Shown: positions 1-10,458 of the stretch, in pieces
Layout of the letters: every line of letters begins with the position of its first letter
Position numbering within the stretch: position 1 is the first letter of the stretch
Source of the DNA: Mycolicibacterium bacteremicum
Lineage (GTDB): Bacteria > Actinomycetota > Actinomycetes > Mycobacteriales > Mycobacteriaceae
Direction of reading: 5' to 3'
DNA length: 64,000 nt
NCBI RefSeq assembly: GCF_002086115.1
Contig: NZ_MVHJ01000009.1
Span: forward strand, 62,001 to 126,000
Notes under the pieces: model-generated
The model's input: the letters and a program-made list of their open reading frames with translations, nothing else
What the model was told of the DNA's origin: nothing
Databases searched by the model: none
Made by a program: the position numbers and the translations under genes

Positions 1-1676
<1,676 letters not shown>

Positions 1677-1677
<1 letters not shown>

Positions 1678-2048
1678 TGGCATCAGACGCCGAGCGCATC
1701 GCGGCCGCCCAGGCCTATATCGACGCCCTGTCCAGCCATCGGGCCGACGCGGTGCCGTTCCACCCGGACTGCATCCGCATCGAGATGGGACTCAAGACCG
1801 GACGCTCCGGAGACCACCTGCGGCGCAGCCTGAACAACGGTCCGCAGTTCAAGGTCATCGAGAAGACGACGCCACCGGAGTTCACCGTCGACGGCGACCA
1901 CATCCGGGCCCGCTTCGACGTACTGACCAGGCCGCGCCTGCTCGGACGCCGGGTCTGCTCGCACGTCGACGAGACGTTCCTGATCCCCGCCGACGACCCG
2001 CGGATCCACCACATCCGGGCGTCGCTGAAGCCGTTCATCAGCCGATAG
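1677..2048 (+). CDS. Small NTF2/SnoaL-like conserved hypothetical protein
   Basis: A 123-residue protein whose ATG overlaps the fadA5 stop by one base, so it belongs to the fadA5 operon. It has an alpha-helical N-terminus (AERIAAAQAYIDALSS) followed by alternating beta-rich segments and ends in FKVIEKTTPPEFTVDGD and SHVDETFLIP-type strands. This layout resembles the cone-shaped NTF2/SnoaL fold often found beside lipid and steroid enzymes. No catalytic signature can be assigned. M. tuberculosis has no gene at this position between Rv3546 and Rv3547 (from memory). The location suggests a role tied to steroid side-chain degradation, but no specific reaction can be named. Confidence 0.8.
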
Positions 2049-2537
<489 letters not shown>

Positions 2538-2590
2538 CGGAGCGATGCCGTCAGTCATCTGACTGATGTCCGCCCGCGGACGGTGGGCGA

Positions 2591-2596
2591 TACTCT
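2591..2596 (+). promoter_or_regulatory. Candidate -10 element, leaderless promoter of the Rieske-FMN gene
   Basis: TACTCT fits the mycobacterial -10 pattern TANNNT and ends four bases before the ATG at 2601. An in-frame GTG at 2583 lies upstream of this element. The -10 therefore favours ATG 2601 as the start on a leaderless or nearly leaderless mRNA. Confidence 0.5.
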
Positions 2597-2600
2597 CCGC

Positions 2601-4217
2601 ATGGCGACGGCGTTGCGGGTGGCATCCCTTTCGGACCTACCGGAGGGAACACCGCACCCGGTGGCCGCCGGCGGTGTGGACCTGGTGCTGGTGCGGCGCG
2701 GCGCCGACGTCTCGGCGCTCTACGGCAGGTGCGCCCACCGCGGCGCCCTGATGTCCGACGGCCATCTCGAGGGCGGCCTGCTGGTGTGCGGTGTGCACGG
2801 CTGGCGGTACGACGCCGACACCGGCGTCTCGCCGGTCAATCCGGCCGTCACCTTGACCAAGTTCCCGGCCTGGGTGACCGGGGACGAGGTGTACGTCGAT
2901 CAGGCCGCGGTGGCGGACTTCGCCAGGGCCAACCCGCAGGCCTATGGCGACGACGGCTACCAGGGCAGGTGGATCAAGCCCAGCGACACCGCCGAGGAAC
3001 CGTTCGTCACGGCGATCCACGAATTCGCCACCCATGGACTGAGCCGGGTCGGTGGCCACGGCCCGGCGGCGGCGATGGGGGTGCCGCGCGATCAGCTGCC
3101 CTCCTGGGATTCCATCCAGATCGTCACGGCCCAGCTGGCACGGCTACCACTGCTGGACGACGAAAGCGTGGACACCACCACGGTGATCGGCCCGCACACG
3201 AAACGTCCTCTGCAGCTCGATATCCCGCTGTTCGTGAGCGATATGAGTTTCGGGGCGCTGTCCGAGGAATCCAAGACCGCCCTCGCGATGGGGGCCGAAC
3301 GTGCAGGCACCGGGATCTGCTCCGGCGAGGGCGGGATGCTCCCGGAGGAACAGCAGGCGAACTCGAAATACTTCTACGAGCTGGCCTCCGGGCGGTTCGG
3401 ATGGAGCTTCGACCGCATCCGGCAGGTCCAGGCCTTTCACTTCAAGGGCGGTCAGGGCGCCAAGACGGGCACCGGTGGGCATCTGCCGGGCAGCAAGGTG
3501 ACCGGCAAGATCGCCGAGGTCCGTGGCCTGCCCCCGGGCACCGCGGCAATCTCGCCGGCCCGCTTCCCGGACTGGACCTCCCTGAGCCAGTTCGCCGATT
3601 TCGCTGCGCAGGTCCGCGAGATCTCCGGCGGCATCCCGATCGGGTACAAGATGAGCGCGCAGAAGATCGAGCGCGATATCGACGCGGCGCTGGAGATCGG
3701 CGTCGACTACCTCATCCTGGACGGCCGCGGCGGGGGAACGGGCGCTGCGCCGTTGATCTTTCGTGACAACATCTCGGTACCGACGATTCCGGCGCTGGCC
3801 CGGGCGCGGCGGCACCTCGACCGGTCCGGGGCCGATGGCGTCACCCTGGCGGTCACCGGCGGGCTCCGCACACCGGCCGACATGGTCAAGGCGCTGGCAC
3901 TGGGCGCCGACGCGATCGGCCTGTCCAACGCCGCGTTGCAGGCCATCGGGTGCGTCGGCATGCGCGCCTGCAACACCAACACCTGCCCGGTGGGTATCGC
4001 CACCCAGGACCCGCGACTGCGGGAACGGCTGCCGGTGCAGCTGGCCGCCGAGCGCCTCGACCGGTTCCTGCGCACGACCGTCGATCTGATGGTGGTTCTG
4101 GCGCGGGCCTGCGGACACCGACGCCTCGCCGACTTCGAACTCGACGACCTCATCACCTTCGACCGCGACTTCGCCTACCTCACCGGAGTCCCCTATGCAG
4201 GAGCCACCGCACTGTGA
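2601..4217 (+). CDS. Rieske [2Fe-2S] domain fused to a glutamate-synthase-like FMN/[3Fe-4S] domain
   Basis: A 538-residue fusion. Residues 1-100 form a Rieske-type domain with ligands Cys44-x-His46 and Cys63-x2-His66 (sixteen residues between the pairs). Residues from about 140 on match the FMN-binding domain of glutamate synthase: DMSFGALSEESK, LDGRGGGTGAAP and the glycine-rich TGGLRTPADMVKALALGAD. The cysteines Cys451-x5-Cys457-x4-Cys462 (ending NTNTCPVGIATQ) match the [3Fe-4S] ligands of GltB. The amidotransferase domain is absent, so it cannot use glutamine like classical GOGAT. Its stop overlaps the GTG of the next gene, also Rieske-fused. The reaction is unknown; an FMN oxidoreductase receiving or delivering single electrons through two Fe-S centres is the safest description. 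Confidence 0.85.
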   Translation: MATALRVASLSDLPEGTPHPVAAGGVDLVLVRRGADVSALYGRCAHRGALMSDGHLEGGLLVCGVHGWRYDADTGVSPVNPAVTLTKFPAWVTGDEVYVDQAAVADFARANPQAYGDDGYQGRWIKPSDTAEEPFVTAIHEFATHGLSRVGGHGPAAAMGVPRDQLPSWDSIQIVTAQLARLPLLDDESVDTTTVIGPHTKRPLQLDIPLFVSDMSFGALSEESKTALAMGAERAGTGICSGEGGMLPEEQQANSKYFYELASGRFGWSFDRIRQVQAFHFKGGQGAKTGTGGHLPGSKVTGKIAEVRGLPPGTAAISPARFPDWTSLSQFADFAAQVREISGGIPIGYKMSAQKIERDIDAALEIGVDYLILDGRGGGTGAAPLIFRDNISVPTIPALARARRHLDRSGADGVTLAVTGGLRTPADMVKALALGADAIGLSNAALQAIGCVGMRACNTNTCPVGIATQDPRLRERLPVQLAAERLDRFLRTTVDLMVVLARACGHRRLADFELDDLITFDRDFAYLTGVPYAGATAL

Positions 4218-6157
4218 GCAACTCCGAACCCCAGTGGCACAAGGCCGTTGACATCGACGCGCTGGCCGACGGTGAGGTGACCGTCTGCCCGGCCGGCCGC
4301 AAGACCGTGGCGCTGACCAAACTGCACGGCCGATACGGCGCCATCGACAACCGGTGCCCACATCAGGGTGGCCCACTCGGCCAGGGCACCCTGGAGAACG
4401 ACAAGATCCGCTGTCCCTGGCACGGTTTCGACTTCGACCCGTTCACCGGCGCAGCCGCCGGCGGACCGGACTACGACGTGGCCACCTATCCGGTGGAGGA
4501 GCGCGCCGACGGTGTGTACGTGCAGATACCGCAGCCGGCCGAACACCGCCGCACGGTCAGCGATGTGCTGATCGAGACCATGTCCAACTGGGGTGTCGAC
4601 ACGGTCTTCGGCATGGTCGGCCATTCGAACCTGGGCATCGCCGAGGCCATGCACCGGGCCGAATCAGCGGGCAAGCTCCGCTTTTTCGGCATCCGGCACG
4701 AGGGCGCAGCCGCGTTCGCCGCCGCCGCGTACGGCAAACTGACCGGGCGGCCGGCCGTGTGCTTCGGCATCGCCGGCCCGGGCTCGACCAATCTGCTCAC
4801 GGGTCTGTACGACGCCCGTTCGGACCGGGCACCGGTGCTGGCGATCTCGGGGAACGTCGACTCCGCGGTGGCGGGCAAGGGTGCCTTCCAGGACATCGAC
4901 CTGCTGGCCGCCTTCGCCGACGTCACGGTGTACTCGGCGATGGTGCGCGCCGGGTCCGACCACGCGGAACTGATGACCATGGCACTCAAACACGCCATCC
5001 TGGAACGTGGTGTCGGCCATCTCGTGTTGCCCGACGAAGTCCAGGTGCTCGCCAGTCCCGACGCCGCGCCCTCGGGCCCGCACGGGCGGATGCCGGACCT
5101 GCGGATCGCACCTCCGGCCGCCGCACTTGAGCAGGCCCGCCGACTCATCGCATCCTCGACCCGACCGGTCATCGTGGTCGGCGCCGGCGCACGGTTCGAC
5201 ATGCCGGCGGTGGTGGCGCTGGCCGAACAGCTGCACGCACCGGTGCTGACGACGTTCAAGGCCAAGGGGCAGATCTCCGACGCGCACCCACTGGCCTGCG
5301 GGGTGCTCGGTCGCTCGGGAACCCCGGTGGCCTCGTGGATGATGAACAAGGCCGACCTGATCCTGGTGTTCGGCGCATCGTTTGCCAATCACACCGGCAT
5401 CTCGCCCTACAAGCCGACCATCCAGGTCGACACCGATCCGATGATGCTGGGACGGTTCCGGCCGGTCGAGGTGCCGCTGCTCGGCGATGTCGGGGTCACC
5501 GCCGCGGCATTGCTCGACGGCGTGCGCCGCCACGCCGAACTGGTCGACCAACGCGGCGAGGTCGCCGAACGCTGGTCGGTGTGGCGCGCCGAGAAGTCCC
5601 GGCGCGTGGCCAAACGACCGGGCGGTCGAGTCTCTGCGGCAAGCGTTTTCGCCGAACTCGCCCGGTCGATTCCCGTGGACGCAGTCCTGACCGTCGACGT
5701 CGGCAACCATGCGTATTCGTTCGGCCGGTATTTCGAGACCGCCGAGCAGTCGGTGCTGATGTCGGGCTACCTCGGTTCCATCGGCTTCGGATATCCCGCC
5801 GCCATGGGCGCCTGGGCGGCCGCCCCCGACCGCAAGGTCGTGGCCGTCACCGGGGACGGCGGGTTCGGTCAGTACCTCGCGGAGATCACCACGGCGGTGA
5901 AGTACGGCATGAACATCACCCACATTCTGCTCAACAACGGCGAACTGGCCAAGATCAGCGAGGAACAGCGCGGCGCCGAATACGCGGTATGGCAGACCTC
6001 ACTGCACAATCCGGACTTCGCGGCGTATGCGCGCCAATGCGGCGCGTACGGCATCCGGGTCACCGATGCGGCCGAACTCGGTCCGGCGATCGCGCAAGCG
6101 TTGCAGCGTCCCGGGCCGGCGCTCGTCGAGATCCTGACCGATCCGTCCAGCCACTAG
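4214..6157 (+). CDS. Rieske [2Fe-2S] domain fused to a ThDP-dependent enzyme (acetolactate synthase/pyruvate oxidase-like)
   Basis: A 647-residue protein starting at GTG 4214, which overlaps the upstream TGA (GTGA). Residues 1-105 carry a complete Rieske motif, Cys48-x-His50 and Cys67-x2-His70. From about residue 115 it has the three-domain ThDP fold: an N-terminal Pyr domain with GIRHEGAAAFAAAAYG (likely catalytic Glu), a middle domain, and a C-terminal PP domain with the ThDP/Mg motif GDGGFGQYL...LLNN at about 549-577. Enzymes of this family cleave or transfer 2-oxo acid carbons. A Rieske centre could take electrons from the hydroxyethyl-ThDP intermediate, making it a ferredoxin- or partner-linked oxidase, but that is inference. 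Its TAG overlaps the stop of the converging LuxR gene. Confidence 0.85.
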   Translation: MSNSEPQWHKAVDIDALADGEVTVCPAGRKTVALTKLHGRYGAIDNRCPHQGGPLGQGTLENDKIRCPWHGFDFDPFTGAAAGGPDYDVATYPVEERADGVYVQIPQPAEHRRTVSDVLIETMSNWGVDTVFGMVGHSNLGIAEAMHRAESAGKLRFFGIRHEGAAAFAAAAYGKLTGRPAVCFGIAGPGSTNLLTGLYDARSDRAPVLAISGNVDSAVAGKGAFQDIDLLAAFADVTVYSAMVRAGSDHAELMTMALKHAILERGVGHLVLPDEVQVLASPDAAPSGPHGRMPDLRIAPPAAALEQARRLIASSTRPVIVVGAGARFDMPAVVALAEQLHAPVLTTFKAKGQISDAHPLACGVLGRSGTPVASWMMNKADLILVFGASFANHTGISPYKPTIQVDTDPMMLGRFRPVEVPLLGDVGVTAAALLDGVRRHAELVDQRGEVAERWSVWRAEKSRRVAKRPGGRVSAASVFAELARSIPVDAVLTVDVGNHAYSFGRYFETAEQSVLMSGYLGSIGFGYPAAMGAWAAAPDRKVVAVTGDGGFGQYLAEITTAVKYGMNITHILLNNGELAKISEEQRGAEYAVWQTSLHNPDFAAYARQCGAYGIRVTDAAELGPAIAQALQRPGPALVEILTDPSSH

Positions 6158-8964
6158 GTCTGGTCGCCGAGAATATCGCGCAGTTGGTGGCGGCGGGTGA
6201 CCCCGAGCTTGGGATACACCTTGTACAGGTGCGAGGCGACGGTGCGCGGCGAAAGGTGCACCCGCAGGCCGATCTCGCGATTGGTCAGCCCCGACGCCGC
6301 CATCGTGACGATCTGGCGTTCCTGGGCCGTCAGGGCGTCCAGGCCGGCCACCGCGTGCCGCGCCGGGCCGGTCACGCCGGCGGCACGCAGTTCGGCACGC
6401 GCCATCTGCGCGAGCGGCAGCGCACCGAGTAATTCGAACTGCTCCAGCGCCGCCCCCAACTGGGTGCGAGCCTGCGCGGGCCGACGGACCCGACGTAGCC
6501 ATTCTCCGTAATGCAGTTGTGCGCGAGCACGTTCCAGTGGCCACTGTTGCCCGGCCGGGTCGGTGACCGCCAGCCGGTGATGACGCTCGGCCAGACCGGT
6601 CGAGGCCGTCAGGGCCAGCGCCTGATGCCGCAGCAGCCGCAACCGCACGGGTGGGCGGGACCCGAACTGTCTGCCGATCGTCGTGATCAGCGACCGCAGG
6701 TCATCGGAGTGTCCGCTGCGCACCCCCGTCCAGGCCAGGTCGGCTATCCCGCGATGCGACACGACGAAATGAACGGGTCCGCCGTCGGGGTCGAACATCT
6801 GCCGCAGCGCCCGGTAGGCGGTGTCGAAGTCACCGCGAGCCAGGGCTTGCCAGCCCGTTGCGCGCGACAATGCCACCGCGGTCGCCGCCCCGCCCTTGTC
6901 GGCCATCATCCGGGTGGCGTCGCCCAATGCCGCCTCGGCGGCGGCGATGTCGCCGGTGAGCGCCGAAAGCTGCGCGCGCACCAGTGCGGTCTCGGTGTGC
7001 AGGAGGTTCAGATCATAAACGGCGCAGAGACTTTCAGTTTCGGCCAGCAGCGCGTTCAGCTCGGCCCAGCGGCCGGTGTCCAGCAGCGACCAGGCCAGCG
7101 CGGCCATCGCGTAGGTGAACCCCCGCAAGCCACCGGTCGCGTTCAGCCCTTCGACCGCCGCGCGCAGGTGCGCCACGGCCAGGTCAGTGTCCTCGGTGAC
7201 GTAGGCCATCTCACCCACGATGAGTCGACGGTACGGTTCGATCGCGGGCGACATCGGTTGTAGCCAGCGCCGGTCCCAGGTGACCGGCCGGACGCGGGTA
7301 TCGGCGTACATCGCGATGTGGGCACGCTGCAACGGGCCTGCCTCCGGTGGCAGTGGCATCGGGAAGGCCGACGGCGCGTCGGTGTCGCCGGCGGTTCCGG
7401 CGAGCCAGCCGCGCAGCCGGGACCGCTCGGCCGGGTCACCGGAGTAGTACGCCGCCGATGCGGCGACGTACAGCAGGTTCAGCCGTAATTGGCTGTCGGA
7501 GAACGGTGTACCGTCCAGCACACCACCGACCACATCGAATGCCTCGGCCGGCCGCGCGGCCTGCACCAGGATGGACGCCCTGGTCAGCGCCGCCTGCCCG
7601 ACGATCTGGGGCGAGGACGACCGGTGCAGGGCGCTGCCGGTCAGCGCCTGCGCCCAGGCCGGGTCGCCGCCGAAGTTCGCCGCCGCCGCGGCCAGCATGA
7701 ACCGCCGCGCCGCGTCGCCATCGTCGGGACTCAACTCCCCGGCGCGCTGCAGCGCCCGGGCCACCTCCAGGTACCCGCCGCGCCGCCCGGACCGCGCGGC
7801 GCCCTGCTCCAGTAGCACGGCGACACCCTCGTCGGGAGCCGTCGCCGCCGCGGCCAGATGCCAGGCACGGCAGAAGTCGTCGAGCATCGGCGATGCGGCC
7901 AGTGCGGTATGCGCGGCGGTGCGTTCGTCGTGACCCGCCTCGGCATAGGCGATGCTGCGTAGCAGCGGGTGGCCGAAGCGCACCCGGCGGTCCTCGGCGA
8001 CCGTCACGATGCCTGCCGCCACCGCCGGGTCCCAGCGGGCCAGCTGTGCACCGAAACCGGCTGCGGCGGTGAGAAGGTCGATGTCCTCGTAGCCGGCACC
8101 CGTGGCCGCGAAGATCACCAGCCGGCGGGCATCGGCCGGAAGTTCCGCGAGCTGGGTGGCGAACAGCGCCCTGGCGAACCCGCCGCCGACCATCCCGTAG
8201 ACCCGGAACACGTCCGCACCCGACCGGCCGTAGAAGCGCGCAGACTCGATGAGCGCCAGCGGATTGCCCGCCGACCACCGGATGATCTCACCGGTGACGC
8301 TCGGGTGCGGCACCACCGATTGCGCCTCGATCAGTTGTGCTGCCTCCCTGTTCGACAAGGCCGGCACATCGGCGACGGTCATGCTCGCGTCCAGGCCGCG
8401 CACCCTGTCCAGGTGACGGGCGCTCGCCAGGATCCGGACGGCCAGGTGCGGAACCCGGCTCACCACGTAGCTGAGCACCTGGCGCGAGTCCGGTTCGAAC
8501 CGATCGAAATCGTCGAGCACCAGCATCAGCGGGGCGGTGGCGGCGGATATACCGAGCAGCGCCAACACGGCCTGCTGGATCGAGGCCGGGCCGGGTACCG
8601 AGCCGTCGTCCGGGACGCCGACATCCAGGACGCCGACATCCAGGACATGGTGCAGGGCGTCGCGCAGTGTCGGCGGCAATTGGGCGACCAGGTCACCGAG
8701 TGGCCGGATGAGTTCGGCCAGCGCGGTGAACGGCGGCACGTGGTCCGGTTCGGTGCCGGATGCGAACAGCAGTCGGACATGGTCGGGTGCGTGCGCCATG
8801 GCGTGCCGCAGCAGCATCGACTTCCCGATCCCGGGTTCGCCGACCAGGATGACCCCCTGCGGCGCTCCGGGCGCCCCGGCGGCCACCCGCGCCGTCAGGT
8901 CCGCCAACTGGGCGCGGCCGATGATGGGCCCGACTTCCCAGGTCACAGCGTCCTCCGGATCCAT
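6154..8964 (-). CDS. Large LuxR-family (LAL/MalT-like) ATPase transcription regulator
   Basis: A 936-residue regulator. Residues 42-49 are a Walker A motif (GEPGIGKS), followed by a Walker B-like LMLVLDDFDRF. The centre is a long helical TPR-like region. The last 65 residues form a LuxR HTH (LTAQERQIVTMAASGLTNRE, then TVASHLYKVYPKLGV). LAL proteins sense a ligand through the TPR region and activate transcription with ATP bound. It converges on the Rieske-fused pair and shares the stop sequence CTAG with it, so it may control that pair, which is not shown. A -10-like TAGCAT lies just upstream of ATG 8964. A perfect 15-bp tandem duplication near 8617-8647 encodes repeated VLDVG-type residues after the Walker A region. 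Confidence 0.92.
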   Translation of the reverse strand: MDPEDAVTWEVGPIIGRAQLADLTARVAAGAPGAPQGVILVGEPGIGKSMLLRHAMAHAPDHVRLLFASGTEPDHVPPFTALAELIRPLGDLVAQLPPTLRDALHHVLDVGVLDVGVPDDGSVPGPASIQQAVLALLGISAATAPLMLVLDDFDRFEPDSRQVLSYVVSRVPHLAVRILASARHLDRVRGLDASMTVADVPALSNREAAQLIEAQSVVPHPSVTGEIIRWSAGNPLALIESARFYGRSGADVFRVYGMVGGGFARALFATQLAELPADARRLVIFAATGAGYEDIDLLTAAAGFGAQLARWDPAVAAGIVTVAEDRRVRFGHPLLRSIAYAEAGHDERTAAHTALAASPMLDDFCRAWHLAAAATAPDEGVAVLLEQGAARSGRRGGYLEVARALQRAGELSPDDGDAARRFMLAAAAANFGGDPAWAQALTGSALHRSSSPQIVGQAALTRASILVQAARPAEAFDVVGGVLDGTPFSDSQLRLNLLYVAASAAYYSGDPAERSRLRGWLAGTAGDTDAPSAFPMPLPPEAGPLQRAHIAMYADTRVRPVTWDRRWLQPMSPAIEPYRRLIVGEMAYVTEDTDLAVAHLRAAVEGLNATGGLRGFTYAMAALAWSLLDTGRWAELNALLAETESLCAVYDLNLLHTETALVRAQLSALTGDIAAAEAALGDATRMMADKGGAATAVALSRATGWQALARGDFDTAYRALRQMFDPDGGPVHFVVSHRGIADLAWTGVRSGHSDDLRSLITTIGRQFGSRPPVRLRLLRHQALALTASTGLAERHHRLAVTDPAGQQWPLERARAQLHYGEWLRRVRRPAQARTQLGAALEQFELLGALPLAQMARAELRAAGVTGPARHAVAGLDALTAQERQIVTMAASGLTNREIGLRVHLSPRTVASHLYKVYPKLGVTRRHQLRDILGDQT

Positions 8965-9064
8965 TGCGGCGCGCCACCATGCTACGGGACGGCGGCCGCC
9001 GCGCCGGGGGTGACGGCGCCGCAGGCCGTTCTGCCGATCCCGGCCTGCGAGACGGCCCGGCTCG

Positions 9065-9070
9065 CTACTG
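9065..9070 (+). promoter_or_regulatory. Candidate -10 element for the exported histidine phosphatase
   Basis: TACTGT fits TANNNT and lies seven bases before ATG 9078, the arrangement of a leaderless mycobacterial transcript. There is no Shine-Dalgarno in front of the ATG, which supports this start. Confidence 0.45.
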
Positions 9071-9077
9071 TGACCCG

Positions 9078-10430
9078 ATGGTCACGGGGTCGCACCGCCG
9101 GTCACTGGAACTTCTGGTCGTGGTGCTCGCCGCCGCGGCGCTGTTCATCATCACCGCGCTGCCGGCGGGAGCGCTGACGGTGACGTTCGTCCGGCACGGC
9201 GAGTCGGAGGCGAACGCATCGCACACCATCGACAATTCGATTCCCGGTGCCCACCTGACCCCGCTGGGGCAGGCGCAGTCGGCGGCGGTCGCCGACGCAC
9301 TGATCGCCGGCGGTGTCCCCTACGACGCGATCTACGCGTCGAACATGGTGCGCACCACCGAGACCGCCGCGCCGTTCGCCGCCGCCACCGGGCTGACCCC
9401 CACCGTGGTCCCCGGATTCCGGGAGATCAACGCGGGCTGGTTCGAAGGGTGGTCGGACTCCGGGCCGGGCGGGATCGGCTATGTACTGGCGCCCGCCCTC
9501 TGGACCCTCGGGCTGCGGTCGGTGCCGGTCCCCGGCGGCGCCGACGGCAACGCGTTCGACGAGCGGGTGGACCGGGCGCTGCAGCTGGTCGAGGAATCCG
9601 GGGCACAGAATCCGGTGGTGTTCTCGCACGCCGCGACGATCATGTTCTGGACCATGATGAACGTCGACAACCCGGATCTGCTGCTGATGCTCACCCACCG
9701 GTTGCAGAACACCGATGTGGTGGTCGTCGACGGCAGCACCGAAGAGGGGTGGACGCTGACATCGTGGGCGGGTCGCGATGTCGGGCCGGCGTCGCTGGGC
9801 GCCAAACTGTTCGTCAACGTGCGCGATCTCGTGGTGACACCGCAGGCCGCGGTTTACCGCGTCGCGCAGGCCTTCCGTACCGGCGATATCGGCACCATCG
9901 CCGAAGCCGTGCGCGACGGAATCGGTGCCGTGCTGCGGGCGCCGGTGACGTTCGCGACCGCGGTGGTCCGGGATGTGACCGAGGCGATCACCGCAGCGGT
10001 GCGGCCGCGGTCCGCTCCCGCCACCGACGATGCGCTCCCGGCCGCGCGGATCGCCGCTGCTGCACCCGATATGGCAGCCGACGTGGCAGCCGAGCCGAGC
10101 GTCGACGCCGACGAGTCCGCAGCGCGCGAGGATCTGATCCGGGCGCTGCGGTCGCCGGAGCAGGAATCGCCGTCGGTCCGCACGGCCCGCACCACCCGGA
10201 CCGCTCAGAAGCCGGTGCTACGCGCTGTCGACGCCGCCGAGGACGACGCCGAGGACATCACCGGGGGCCCGCACGGTGTGGGAACGCAGCCGGGCGGGCA
10301 GGCCGAGCCGACCGACGACAGGGCATCGGCTGCGACGGCGGGCGCTGATCCCGGCGGCGACACCGGCGCGGATACCGGCGGCGACACCGGCGCGGATACC
10401 GGCGGGTCCGACGAAAAAGCCGCGGCCTGA
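9078..10430 (+). CDS. Exported histidine phosphatase (phosphoglycerate mutase superfamily) with a repetitive tail
   Basis: A 450-residue protein. Residues 8-33 form a hydrophobic signal or anchor segment (LELLVVVLAAAALFIITALP), so the rest is probably outside the membrane. The catalytic domain follows at once: the phospho-acceptor motif VRHGESEAN and the second histidine in VVFSHAATIM are present. Acid phosphatase or phospholipid-related activity is plausible. After about residue 320 the protein becomes Ala/Pro/Asp-rich and disordered and ends in a Gly-Asp-Thr repeat encoded by a 24-bp tandem duplication at 10351-10398. The tail is longer than in ordinary family members and may be a cell wall spacer. 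Confidence 0.88.
   Translation: MVTGSHRRSLELLVVVLAAAALFIITALPAGALTVTFVRHGESEANASHTIDNSIPGAHLTPLGQAQSAAVADALIAGGVPYDAIYASNMVRTTETAAPFAAATGLTPTVVPGFREINAGWFEGWSDSGPGGIGYVLAPALWTLGLRSVPVPGGADGNAFDERVDRALQLVEESGAQNPVVFSHAATIMFWTMMNVDNPDLLLMLTHRLQNTDVVVVDGSTEEGWTLTSWAGRDVGPASLGAKLFVNVRDLVVTPQAAVYRVAQAFRTGDIGTIAEAVRDGIGAVLRAPVTFATAVVRDVTEAITAAVRPRSAPATDDALPAARIAAAAPDMAADVAAEPSVDADESAAREDLIRALRSPEQESPSVRTARTTRTAQKPVLRAVDAAEDDAEDITGGPHGVGTQPGGQAEPTDDRASAATAGADPGGDTGADTGGDTGADTGGSDEKAAA
10351..10398 (+). repeat. Two perfect 24-bp tandem repeats in the phosphatase tail
   Basis: Two identical 24-base units run 10351-10374 and 10375-10398, followed by the beginning of a third. Each encodes the octapeptide PGGDTGAD or its shifted form, so copy-number change stays in frame and alters only the length of the disordered C-terminus. 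Confidence 0.85.
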
Positions 10431-10458
10431 CCCGCGCCCGACATGCCAGACTTGACCC

